Below are positions 33,690 to 44,644 of a stretch of 44,707 nucleotides of DNA, piece after piece. The notes beneath the pieces were generated by a model. The model was given only the letters and a program-made list of their open reading frames with translations. It ran no database searches and was not told the DNA's origin. This DNA comes from Welwitschia mirabilis. Lineage: Eukaryota > Gnetophyta > Gnetopsida > Welwitschiales. Position numbers and translations under genes: made by a program. The DNA is taken from assembly GCA_051453625.1 (NCBI GenBank), contig JBOZIK010000001.1, positions 100,470,372-100,515,078 of the forward strand, given 5' to 3'. The stretch's first letter is position 1; every line of letters begins with the position of its first letter.

Positions 33690-33790
33690 ATGGCTCTGAG
33701 ATTGCACTTATGCTAGGTAAAGTTGTTAACAGCTAAGGGTTCAGTCCCCTATGGAGCTAATGCAAAGTTTAAGTTGGTTGTTATCACCAT
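33690..33790 (+). repeat. possible tRNA-derived SINE fragment
   Basis: The word gggttcagtccc (33738-33749) fits the RNA polymerase III B-box consensus GGTTCNANTCC. The word tggctctgag, 47 bp upstream (33691-33700), resembles an A box. That spacing is usual for plant SINEs. No poly(A) or T-rich tail or target duplication was found, so this is tentative. Confidence 0.3.
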
Positions 33791-36560
33791 ACCACCTAAA
33801 ACATAGGTACATGGATCACTACAAGGCCGCTCCAGAAAAATAAATTCCCATGAAGGAATAAAATTCTGAACTTACGTGTTACATTAAACTTCCAAAGCAA
33901 AAACAATTCCAAGTTTCCAACTGCATAGGAATTGAAGTCCAAAGCTAGAAACTTGAAGCCAAATTCACATGTTTATGCCCTCTATAATGTTACAAATCAC
34001 ATTTCAGGAAAATATAGGGGATAGGTCTAAAAAGTTCTAGAAGGTTGTATATGTCTAAAGCCTTTGAGAGGGTTCTGCAGGTATGGTGGTTTTCCTAAAA
34101 GCTCTACTGTAGCATTAAATGAAACATTCCTTGATATAGGGACCTTGCAACAATAAGAAAGCAAGGAAGCACTGATACCTGATTATTCACATTGTCAAGG
34201 AGGGCTCCTTGATATTTGAGATTGATGATATATTATAATATGTTTTAATAAAACATTGATACCCGTAACTATCTTATGATAAATATGATGACATCTATAA
34301 TATGAAATTGTAACAAAAACAAAAGCAAATAGCTACAGCTGGTTGATAAACTGGCATCATCGTTTCTATGGATAATGTTGTCATAGTTTAGTAAAATGAC
34401 ACAGATTAAAATCGCAATATTATGATACTGATAATATACTAGAAAATGCAAGCCGTGGTGACAAATAAAATGTATGACTAACAGATAATCAATTCATCTG
34501 TAGTCATAAGCAATTCTTTATTGATGATTGTACTCATCAAATATGAGACTGTCATAAGGGCTAAATGAATAAGTGTCATCACAGATATTTTTCTCCGTTT
34601 CTTAGTAGGATCCTCTCCTGCCAACAGTACCCAGGATCCTGTCCAAGATTGCCGGGCCTTCTACTTTTGTTTTTCTAGAGTAATATCCCAGCAATCTATT
34701 GCCATTTCCTAGTGGAATCACCCAGATCACTGGGCCTTCTAATTTCCTTAAGAAAATAGTTATTAAAAAGCTAATTAAAGGGGATTTGATCCCTCTTTTC
34801 TTGAAATGTTTTCCTCAACCCTATACAACAAGACACTCATGGTAGCAATGGGGTTGTTGGACCCTTAAAAACGCTTAAGATATATAAATAAATCATAAAT
34901 ATGTAAAATATATAGTTTTTCAATTTCCCAGGATTTGGTCAGGATGACCGATATTTCTCCTAGGATCCCGTTGGGAAAATTCATGTTGGGACAGGAGGGG
35001 ACAGGATGAGAGACACAATCATAGGGCTAAACAATAGATTCCTTTCAAATCGAAATGATCACTTGTTGGAAACAACACGCAATATAGCTCCTAAGCCTTT
35101 GTTGAGCTTGCAGGGTACAGGGAATTCATCACATTCTTACTCCACCAAGGCACCACAGGAAAATGAATTGATAAAAAGGTGCAGCAAAACATTGTTAGAA
35201 TGTGCAAGTTAATGGTGAAAGGTACATGGTTTCCTAACACATTGTCATCAAAATATATCATGGCAACGACATATTTCATACACAAATCATCTCACTTTAC
35301 ATTGGACAAGAAAATTTCAACAATCGTTGTATGAAAGAACTGTCTCGAGACCATCTCAAGGCTTTTGGATGTTAAGCAAATATTCACAATCAAGACAAAG
35401 CCAAACTTTAGAATAAGGCTAAACAAGCAAATTAGTAGATCATGTGATGTACAATTGAAAGATAATGTGATACTGTTATTAAAAGTGAGCATAGAAATGA
35501 AACAGGAGCAAATGAAAACATAAATACACACAAGATTTAACAACGTCGACCCCTTTCTAGCCTACATCCTTGGGGATGTAGGTGCATCGCTCTTATTAAC
35601 AAAAGAAAGCTCCAAAGAGTACAAACCAGTAATTGAAAATCACTGAATCAGTGGCTAATCACTAAATGATCAGCAAAACCACATAAGAAAAAGAAATACA
35701 TCAAAATAGTTTTCTCCATGAACTAGTCACCAAGACATGTTTTTACACGTGCAAAAATATCTATGAAACATTAAATTGAGAATATAATGTCTAGAAAATA
35801 TGAGAATAGTAGACAATTAAAACATTCACATGTCTATCTACCCATTTTAACATTTTATAAATATTATGATCATTTAAGAATGCGAAAATAATTTATTATA
35901 TCATTTATCAGTTTGCAACATTTAGTAAAACATAGAGAGGACTATTAAAACAGACTTTAAATTTTGAAAGCTTGCAAACTCTTGATTGTAATATTTAAAT
36001 CCTGTAAGATATTACTTTTAGAAATATGATTGGCCAAGAATAGAGATTTGCAATTACTTGTTCCTAGCTGAAGAATGAATGAAATCTATAAACCTTTCAG
36101 ATTCATGTTGTTGTTTTTCTTCATTGGACGCACACTTTGAAATGTCAAAGCAAAATGTGCTTTTGCCCCTTTTCAATGTTAACGTTCTTCTTGTATTTTC
36201 TGTTTAGGAGATTAATCTCCTCTGATTAGAGATGAATTGTATGAGATACTAATCAGCTACTAATCACCAATTCTTGAGATTTTAGAAAATATTTAATCTG
36301 ATCTGATTAGAAATTTTATCTGATTGGGGAGATTTTTCAAATACAGGTAGAAACCGATACCAGGCAAACAACAACACATGTTTCCCTCTTGCATGAGGGA
36401 TGCAATTAGGAAACAGGTAAGATAATGAACCCTAAATAACTCCTAATTGTCATATTTCCTTTTTCTAAAGTTCCAATTTTAACATGATAATAATAATTAA
36501 TAACAACCCCAAGGCGATTTTATAACGACCTTTATGATTATATGGGTTCAAATATATATA

Positions 36561-37424
36561 TGTTAGAGAAATACAACAAAGCAAAAGGAAAATAGCAACA
36601 CACCAGATTTACGTGGAAANNNNNNNNNNNNNNNNNNNNNNNNNNNNNNNNNNNNNNNNNNNNNNNNNNNNNNNNNNNNNNNNNNNNNNNNNNNNNNNNN
36701 NNNNNNNNNNNNNNNNNNNNNNNNNNNNNNNNNNNNNNNNNNNNNNNNNNNNNNNNNNNNNNNNNNNNNNNNNNNNNNNNNNNNNNNNNNNNNNNNNNNN
36801 NNNNNNNNNNNNNNNNNNNNNNNNNNNNNNNNNNNNNNNNNNNNNNNNNNNNNNNNNNNNNNNNNNNNNNNNNNNNNNNNNNNNNNNNNNNNNNNNNNNN
36901 NNNNNNNNNNNNNNNNNNNNNNNNNNNNNNNNNNNNNNNNNNNNNNNNNNNNNNNNNNNNNNNNNNNNNNNNNNNNNNNNNNNNNNNNNNNNNNNNNNNN
37001 NNNNNNNNNNNNNNNNNNNNNNNNNNNNNNNNNNNNNNNNNNNNNNNNNNNNNNNNNNNNNNNNNNNNNNNNNNNNNNNNNNNNNNNNNNNNNNNNNNNN
37101 NNNNNNNNNNNNNNNNNNNNNNNNNNNNNNNNNNNNNNNNNNNNNNNNNNNNNNNNNNNNNNNNNNNNNNNNNNNNNNNNNNNNNNNNNNNNNNNNNNNN
37201 NNNNNNNNNNNNNNNNNNNNNNNNNNNNNNNNNNNNNNNNNNNNNNNNNNNNNNNNNNNNNNNNNNNNNNNNNNNNNNNNNNNNNNNNNNNNNNNNNNNN
37301 NNNNNNNNNNNNNNNNNNNNNNNNNNNNNNNNNNNNNNNNNNNNNNNNNNNACTATATAAAAATATATAAAGTCACACTATAAAGGAATAAATAACATCA
37401 AGAGATTTGGCTTCACTTCCAACA
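36561..37424 (-). mobile_element. copia-type solo LTR with 5-bp target duplication
   Basis: On the minus strand the unit starts TGTTGGAAGTGAAGCC (forward ...ttccaaca ending at 37424) and ends ...TCTCTAACA (forward tgttagag starting at 36561), the TG...CA ends of an LTR. The five bases before it (36556-36560) and after it (37425-37429) are both atata, as expected for a copia target-site duplication, although the sequence is so simple that chance is possible. The inner 36620-37351 is a gap, so the apparent length of 864 bp depends on the gap estimate. A tttacgtggaaa word at the left gap edge also occurs in many plant LTR elements. No internal gag or pol is visible, so it is read as a solo LTR, but the gap could hide more. 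Confidence 0.75.
36620..37351. other. assembly gap (732 N)
   Basis: Covers most of the copia-type solo LTR. Confidence 1.
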
Positions 37425-38908
37425 ATATATGTATACCAAACAAGGAAATAAAATAGAATTTCACTCTAGAAAACAACAGTTATGTGGTTTGCATGATATG
37501 GACTAAGACGTTCTAATTTGGGCTTCACACATTGGTTTCAAAGATCAATTCTACAACCATAGGACACAATAAATGAATAGCTGGCAATAGACAACCCTAC
37601 ACCAGAAGGCACTGGCAACAGCAGATTCGTAAGGAAGAAGAGGATCGGCCACACTTTCCCCTCCTACTAAATTTGTTTAGAAAACACAGCAATTTGATAT
37701 TCCTTCGATCTAAATCTTCCAATGGCATGCACTAGAGAGAATTCACATATTCTTTGTAGATTTGAATTTTATCTTACTGGTAACTGTAGAGGTCATTGCA
37801 GAGGTCATTGCAGCGAAATCCTCCACAAGTCCCCCCTTACTCTCCAAGTTACAAGTTAACAACAGTAAGTCTCCAATCATAAAACTCTGAGACTATGAAT
37901 TTTCTAAGAAAACTCATCAGTTTCTTAAAAGCTCACCTACTCATTAGCCTTAACAAGTCCAACCGAGTCAACGTGGATTGGCAGCTGTCAAAAAACAAAA
38001 CAGATATTTTTGAAAAAATCATTTCTATGTCAATTTATATGGTGCCTATTGAATTCCAAAGGCCTAAATAACTCTTTTTGCCCACTTCCAACACACTTGA
38101 ATTCATTTTTGCGTCCCAGTAGAAGTGACATTTGGAAGCTCTTGTGCAGCACAAACAACACTGAGTTTTAAATTGTTTCAGATGTACTCCTTGCTCAATT
38201 TGCATCGCATTACTTGTTTTTGTTTTTTTATGTTTTTTTCCTCTTTTTCCATTACCATAAGTAGTTGTTATTGAAGAATTTTAGCTCTCTTTCCTGCAAC
38301 ATAAGACAAGTCCTAACAAAAGAACATGTTCTCCATTTTAATGCTTAATTTGATAGTTTACAGTTTTAACTTATTGGTTTATTACTGTCATGGTTTCTTT
38401 TTTCTTTTTATCTTTTTTTAGGGCTGTTTTTCAACCATTGTTTAAATATCTTACGTCAAAACTTTTTAAAACACTGTACATTATAAAATCTTACCTATGA
38501 TTCTCATTTATAATGTTATATTCTATAAAAACATGTTATTGCATCTCATATTCTACATTTAAACTGTGTATTAGTGTAGAAAGTCTGAAAAAGTCATTAA
38601 AATACTTCAAAATGTATTTGAAAGGCTTAAAAATGAGACTCTTTGGTGCCTCTTTTTGACTTCCAAGCTTGTGCCAACTCAGATGTGGAGTTAAGCCAAG
38701 TGAAAAGTTTTGTTTTTTCTTTCTCTAGCCAAGTTAGATGGCCAGTCCTAGTCCCGTTACAATGGTAGAGGTAATTTTGTTGGATCAGCTGCACATGTGG
38801 CCTCTCTGGCCAAAGTCAACACATTTTGATAATGCAACAAGTTACCTATTTCAACAGGCATAAACATAATACCTACAATGATGTCAGATATGTTCCAGTT
38901 TAAGCTCT

Positions 38909-39008
38909 NNNNNNNNNNNNNNNNNNNNNNNNNNNNNNNNNNNNNNNNNNNNNNNNNNNNNNNNNNNNNNNNNNNNNNNNNNNNNNNNNNNNNNNNNNNN
39001 NNNNNNNN
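38909..39008. other. assembly gap (100 N) with duplicated flanks
   Basis: The 20-base word gatatgttccagtttaagct is on both sides (38887-38906 and 39009-39028), so the gap is probably an unmerged overlap. Confidence 0.95.
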
Positions 39009-39389
39009 GATATGTTCCAGTTTAAGCTATGAACTTATGCCATATATTAGATCGATCATGATTCCAACCCAGCTGACCACCACTTAACTGCTTTATATGA
39101 CCACTTAACATAGGTTAATAGCCTAGAAATGAGTGACACAGCTAAGAAGTTTTGATGTTATTTATATTAACATGAACAAAGCATGACCTGATGAATGAAA
39201 TATGAACAGATTAAGAAATAGAAGCAAAAAAATATAGAGCCTATGTCCAAGTCTTTAGATGTTGCTGACGTCTGTCAGATGATCTGGTAACTTAAGCACA
39301 TGCAGAATAGATGTTAAGCATTTGATCATATAATTGCATATGTCTTCCTAAGTAGCAATAAAACTGGTAGAATGCTTTGAAGAATACAT

Positions 39390-40094
39390 NNNNNNNNNNN
39401 NNNNNNNNNNNNNNNNNNNNNNNNNNNNNNNNNNNNNNNNNNNNNNNNNNNNNNNNNNNNNNNNNNNNNNNNNNNNNNNNNNNNNNNNNNNNNNNNNNNN
39501 NNNNNNNNNNNNNNNNNNNNNNNNNNNNNNNNNNNNNNNNNNNNNNNNNNNNNNNNNNNNNNNNNNNNNNNNNNNNNNNNNNNNNNNNNNNNNNNNNNNN
39601 NNNNNNNNNNNNNNNNNNNNNNNNNNNNNNNNNNNNNNNNNNNNNNNNNNNNNNNNNNNNNNNNNNNNNNNNNNNNNNNNNNNNNNNNNNNNNNNNNNNN
39701 NNNNNNNNNNNNNNNNNNNNNNNNNNNNNNNNNNNNNNNNNNNNNNNNNNNNNNNNNNNNNNNNNNNNNNNNNNNNNNNNNNNNNNNNNNNNNNNNNNNN
39801 NNNNNNNNNNNNNNNNNNNNNNNNNNNNNNNNNNNNNNNNNNNNNNNNNNNNNNNNNNNNNNNNNNNNNNNNNNNNNNNNNNNNNNNNNNNNNNNNNNNN
39901 NNNNNNNNNNNNNNNNNNNNNNNNNNNNNNNNNNNNNNNNNNNNNNNNNNNNNNNNNNNNNNNNNNNNNNNNNNNNNNNNNNNNNNNNNNNNNNNNNNNN
40001 NNNNNNNNNNNNNNNNNNNNNNNNNNNNNNNNNNNNNNNNNNNNNNNNNNNNNNNNNNNNNNNNNNNNNNNNNNNNNNNNNNNNNNNNNNNNNN
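39390..40094. other. assembly gap (705 N)
   Basis: Lies in the large intron, 30 bases from the donor of the 105-codon exon. No exon is expected inside it because the flanking exons join in frame. Confidence 1.
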
Positions 40095-40124
40095 AACATG
40101 AGGAATTCCATTTATGCCCCATAC

Positions 40125-40439
40125 CTGATCCAAAACTGTTTCTGTAATCAAATCCAAAGCAACTTCACGTGACTCTGAAATAGCAACCAGATCATCAGCC
40201 AACCACTTTCTATGAGAAGTTGGTGCTGAAACCATTGTAGCATACTGACTTAGATCTTTCAATTCTTTCTGCATGGTCTTAGCCACTTTCTTTCTTGCCA
40301 AAGCAAAAATGATGTGATCCATGGAATCATCATTCATAACAACTTCTATAGTCATTTCATCCTTTGAGGGCACCAGAGAGTTGTACAGAGTAGAAACCAA
40401 ATCTTGTCTGCTCTTAAGCTCCATTGTTGCCAATAACCA
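40125..40439 (-). CDS. CCDC47: CCDC47/DUF1682 family protein, internal exon
   Basis: Minus-strand exon of 105 codons, phase 0 at both ends. The acceptor is ttgatgtttcag (forward ct at 40440-40441) and the donor is GTATGG at 40124. It starts WLLATMELKSRQDLVSTLYN, continues with EVVMNDDSMDHIIFALARKK and HRKWLADDLVAISESREVA, and ends LITETVLDQ, which joins directly to VFGEKA of the next exon as in other plant DUF1682 proteins. An ATG just upstream lies in the intron, so the exon does not begin with a start codon. The N-terminal part expected in this family (signal peptide, acidic stretch, transmembrane segment, and a region ending about ASGRRYCQ) was not found in the remaining 4.2 kb. The gene therefore continues past the right edge of the window. 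Confidence 0.92.
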
Positions 40440-40965
40440 CTGAAACATCAAAAATATGCCATACTTATTACATTTGTTACATCTTTATTGAATGAGACTA
40501 TTACATAAGTTTTAAAAATCTCTTATATACAGTGATAAATCTAGAATACAAATAGTAACATATATGTTTTGACATTTTAACATTCACATTTATATAAGTA
40601 TACTACTTGTCAATAACTGAGACATAAAAATAAAAGAGAATAACTTCTTGAAAGCATTCTAATTATCTTTTTAAAGAACTCAAACAGAGTATTAAAAGAC
40701 AGTTTTTACCATAAAACTCAAGAATTTTACGAGAATCTTTTTATGAAAACTTCTTGATCCTAAAAAACATGGAAGCAGATGAATTATGAAAATGAAAAAT
40801 ATGGTGTGAGGTAAAAAGTAAAATACATTAAAAAATAATCAAAAATTTTTAATTTATTTTCTTGTTTGTATACGAGTGAAGAATGAAGAGGAATGAAGGT
40901 CATACCTCTTTAACATTTCAGGATAACATGTACGAAATATTTGTGCAGCATTGAGACAATAAAAG

Positions 40966-41113
40966 AGTAAATATCATGATGCCTGCATCATACTCATATC
41001 CTCCCATTGCATCTAGTTAATAATATTAAAACATTAAGAAGTAAATACCATGATGCCTCCCTCATACTCATATGCTCCCAATGCATCTAGTTAATAATAT
41101 TAATACATTATAA
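40966..41113. repeat. 74-bp tandem duplication
   Basis: Two adjacent copies with a period of 74 bp (40966-41039 and 41040-41113). Both contain gatgcct, catactcatat and the exact 20-bp word gcatctagttaataatatta, and they differ at a handful of positions. It lies inside the intron upstream of the 105-codon CCDC47 exon. Confidence 0.9.
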
Positions 41114-41897
41114 GTATTGAAAGGAATATCAAATGGGCGGGTAAACAGGAACTACAGAAAAAAATACACTGAAAGAAAAGGAGCACTATAGGATTATGCA
41201 TGTGAAACATGTTTGATCAATTACACATGTGAGTGGGTGTCCTTTCCCAGCCAGCTGAGTTTGGGTGAGAGGACAAGCTGAGACAATTGTGTGGAATATC
41301 TCTAAATGGCTAACAGGAACACTATTGTGATGCAGGTACCAGCCACGGCAAGTTTGACGAGAGTCTGCGACCTCCAGACTCGTGCATGCATTGATATCAA
41401 AAAAAGGCTTGTTTTTCGTTTAAAAGCTGGACCGCAGTGCTGCCACAGTCCACAAAACTTGGTTGTTTCACCAAAAAAACTAGAAATGGATTCAGTGAAA
41501 GGTTAAATGGAAGTTCAGAAACAGATCTTACACTCAATTTACAAGCGTAAAATCTATTTTTCTCAACTTTTGTAAGATCTTCCTTCAAGAATACTATCTG
41601 TTCTCGTTTATAATTGCCTTCTTACATATATTGTTGCATTGACCTTATCAAATATTCAAATATGCTCTAGCTTGTTTGTTGTTTCTTGTTACAAGGTCTA
41701 TATTTCCTGTAAGTCAATAACGAATTTAAGATTGATTGTACCGTTTCAACATATAGCAAATAAAGCCCTTAGTTGTCAGTTGAAAATTCAAATAATTCAA
41801 TTTCTCTTGGTATTTATGTCTAGATGATCTTGCAATCACCTTTATTGAAGATATCCTTATGATTTCTTTTTGGCTAGTTAGTACTTGTTTTAGACTT

Positions 41898-42104
41898 TTA
41901 GTGATGAAAATGCATCCTCTCAAGAATGATAGTTTTCCCTTGCAAGAAAGCTAACAAAAATTCATAAGCATTAGTGCTTGCCTCAAATTCTCCCAACATT
42001 CCCATTGAAAGTTCACATTCATCATACAGAATACCTAAAGCTTTACATACTTCTCTTCTGCAACTTGAAAGTGTCTGCGATCTGCGTAAATTCATATCAG
42101 CCAA
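41898..42104 (-). other. unrecognised 68-codon open frame in intron
   Basis: The minus-strand translation has a protein-like composition, with CRREVCKALGILYDECELS followed by an acidic amphipathic stretch and YEFLLAFLQGK. An acceptor-like tttacgcag precedes it on the minus strand, but no GT donor follows the LLAFLQGK region before the TAA stop. It does not match the DUF1682 protein whose intron it lies in. It could be a captured gene fragment, a terminal exon of an unrelated minus-strand gene, or chance. Confidence 0.25.
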
Positions 42105-42414
42105 TGTTCAAAAGTGAAAACTTCAGTTTATTGTATGATTGTAAGTTTTAACAAACAATGGCTGCTAGTCTACAAGTCTGCAACCATAAAAGCTCAACAT
42201 TTTTTTGATGTCTAGAACGATGTTTGGAATGGCAAAACTAATGCATAAAGCCTGTGATCCTTGACTAATTTCTCTCTCTCTTCTAATATATTGAAAGAAC
42301 TTTTTATTGTACAGTTGACATTTCGAATTCTCTATTGCAATGTTCCGTTTTCAGGTTGAAAAAGGCATAAAGCAGTCTCAATGGCACTAATGAAAAAAAA
42401 CACAGAAACCTCTA

Positions 42415-44644
42415 ATCAAAGGGCAAACGGCCAGTGGAACAAGGAAGACTTAGCCAACAAGAAGAAGCCACGTGAACTGCATTTATAGATTCACGGAAAG
42501 ATGACTTATGCAAATATGCAAAATTTGACCCACGCACGATCGAATCAAAAGGTCGCATTGTACATTGTTCCTTTTGTGGTATATGCATGGGGACATTAAC
42601 AAGTTCAAATTTCCTCTTGCACAGGTTACATAAAGAGATGTAACCCCATACCCCCAAGTTCCCGACAAAGTATGTTTACCCACCTAATTTTATTTAGAAG
42701 AATTTCAAAGGGAAAGGAAGGAAAAAGAAGCACAATTGGCACGAATACAAGGAAAAATAGTTGCTAGTCATACTTCAACTACCTGTGACTCAACTAAGGA
42801 GATCATGGACACAACTCAGTCACAGAGGGAGGGAGATAGACCAACTATCACTGGTCCTCGTGAGTCGAAAGACAAAGCTTCTACTACTTCATCTTGCATT
42901 GGATCATATTTTCAACCTATGTCTCAAAGTGGTAAGTAAAGTAGTAAACAATCAACGATTTTGTATTTTTACCATTTTGTTTACTTGGCATTAGCAATTT
43001 CTTTATACTAGTCCTGGAGCCCAACAAACTGTTGATGGCATGGGATGCTTTTCAAAGGATTTGGCTACTTATGCAGAGAAGAAAGTGGCAAACTTCTTTT
43101 ATCGATCTCACATACCTTTCAATGTGGCAAGATCTTCACATTTCAAAGAGATAGCAGAGGCTAATTCTGTCATGAAGGTTAAATTTTGACGCTACTTCCT
43201 ATGAAAAACTTCGGGGGAAATTATTGGATGACCAAATTGAGGTATTCAACATTTATGTTTTNNNNNNNNNNTTACGAGCACAAAAAGAAAACATGGTCCA
43301 AGATTGGATGCACAATAATCACAACTGGATGGAAAGATGCAAGGAGGTGTGAATTTGTTAATTTTTCGATTAGTAGTGGACAACACACCGTTTCCTTATG
43401 AAGTGTTGATGTCACACATAAAGTGAGAAACGTTGCTTTCATGACCTTTTTCATTTAAGAGGTAATTGAGTAGGTTGGACCATCCAATGTCATCCAAATC
43501 ATTACTGATAATGCATGTGCATGTGTGAAATCTAACAGTAATCTTGAGTTAGAATATCCTCACATCTTTTGGACACCATGTGCTACACATTCACTAGATT
43601 TGCTATTAGAAGACTTAGGCAAGCTACCTTGAGTAAATTTTATAACTTTTGCAACATTTAAATCTTAATACATTGATTTTTCACTTTTGAAATTTTAATT
43701 AACTTTTGGTAATTAGTAAATTTAGTATATCACTATATTGATTTTTTTAAATCTTTTTTCAGATTAAAGAAGTGGTTGATTATTGTGAAAGGGTTACAAA
43801 GTTCATCTATGGCCATGGCATCCTTCGATCTCTTTTCTTAAGGCGTAGCAAAGGCAAAGAAATTTTCAAGACCAGGTGCTACAAGATTTGCTACACATTT
43901 CTTATCTTTGTGTAGGCTATTAGATGCTAGAGTGCCCTTAGGCTTGACATTCATTTCAGAGGAATGGGTGAGAAACTGGGATTCTTGTAACATGCACTAC
44001 TAATTTTGTATTGCATTTTGCAATTTGCGAGAAGTGACAATTGTGTTGTGTTGTTTGTTTTTAAAATTTCATAGACGAGGACTGATGACTTTCTATAACT
44101 TCATATAAGCACAGAGGGTGTGGATGCCACATCACTTGTGAAAGAAAGTTATATCATTTTGGAGTACTATGAAAGAAGTTGTGAAGGTAAATTGTAAATT
44201 TGCATTTTGCAATAACATCAATTTACATAATTAATCAAGTGACTTTGTTACAGATCTCAGAGCCTCTCATCCGTGTACTATGCTTGATGGATAGTGGCCG
44301 AATGTCTATGGGCTAGATTTACGAGGCAATGGAACGTACAAAGGAGAGTATCAAAAGGTAAGAGTCAGTATGCTAATTCAATAATTCATTTTTTTTTTTT
44401 GGGTGAATAACTCTTGATTTCTCACTTGCTAAATAAGTACTACGAAAATAACAAGGATAAATTTCAACCTATTTGGAACATGATTGACCAAAGGTGGAAT
44501 AAGACTCTCCACAAGCCAATACATGGTGTTTCCCATCTATTGAATCCATCATTTTTCAATCTAGATAATACTGAAATTCATATCGATTTTCATAAGGTTG
44601 TAAAGAGAACGTACCCCAAAAGTCACAAATAGATGAGACCGTAT
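42415..44644 (+). pseudogene. hAT-superfamily transposase relic (BED finger plus DUF659 region)
   Basis: Plus-strand transposase pseudogene that retains an exon-intron layout. A degenerate BED finger is visible at about 42505-42640: KYAKFDPRTIESKGR, then CSFCG with Cys codons at 42566 and 42575, then HRLH at 42620-42631. An exon opening about 42698 (EFQREREEKEAQ-like) ends at donor GTAAGT 42932. The next exon (from 43012) reads PGAQQTVDGMG and later FFYRSHIPFNVARSSHFKE. DUF659 follows: SYEKLRGKLLDDQIEVFNIY, IGCTIITTGWKDARR, IITDNA (43501-43515) and IFWTPCATHSLDLLLEDLGK (about 43561-43620). After an intron (43633-43762) come IKEVVDYCERVTKFIYGHG, FSRPGATRFATHFL, FWSTMKEVVKV, ISEPLIRVLCLMDSGR, IYEAMERTKESIK and NKDKFQPIWNMIDQRWNKTL. 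Disablements include an extra T at 43184-43187, a shift near 43862, and stops at 43399, 43456, 43471 and 43630 (where Trp is expected). The C-terminal hAT dimerisation region is missing because an LTR starts at 44645. Confidence 0.9.
43262..43271. other. assembly gap (10 N)
   Basis: Short N run inside the DUF659 part of the hAT relic. Confidence 1.

Larger units (their letters stand above)
33227..40124 (-). other. 6.9-kb intron of the CCDC47-like gene
   Basis: The interval between two exons that join in phase 0, with GT at the 40124 end and AG at the 33227 end (minus strand). It holds a possible SINE near 33.7 kb, a copia-type solo LTR at 36.56-37.42 kb, and gaps at 38909-39008 and 39390-40094. 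I see no coding exon elsewhere in it. Short open frames at 34269-34451, 35006-35212, 35091-35285 and 35292-35543 match nothing I know and have no coding character. A GC-richer stretch at 34.60-34.75 kb and a related one at 34.92-35.01 kb both contain GGATCC-like words. They may be an old repeat, but I could not define its ends. Confidence 0.85.
40440..42414 (-). other. upstream intron of the CCDC47-like gene, left part
   Basis: Non-coding on the strand of the gene as far as I can tell. It contains a 74-bp tandem duplication (40966-41113) and an unrecognised minus-strand open frame (41898-42104), listed separately. Open frames at 41306-41506, 41397-41588, 41639-41827 and 41726-41923 overlap one another on both strands and resemble no family known to me. 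I searched for the expected upstream exon of DUF1682 (motif about FKFYASGRRYCQ) and did not find it. Confidence 0.6.

Noticed and set aside
34600-35010. Possible MITE with inverted GGATCC/GGACAGGA-rich ends
   Set aside because: Words such as aggatcctctcctgcc and gggacaggaggggacagg hint at inverted ends, but the arms do not align beyond short stretches and no target duplication was seen.
39292-40451. Long open frames on both strands across 39390-40094
   Set aside because: They are made almost wholly of N, which is read as open. Only 40125-40439 on the minus strand is a real exon, and its splice donor lies before the gap.
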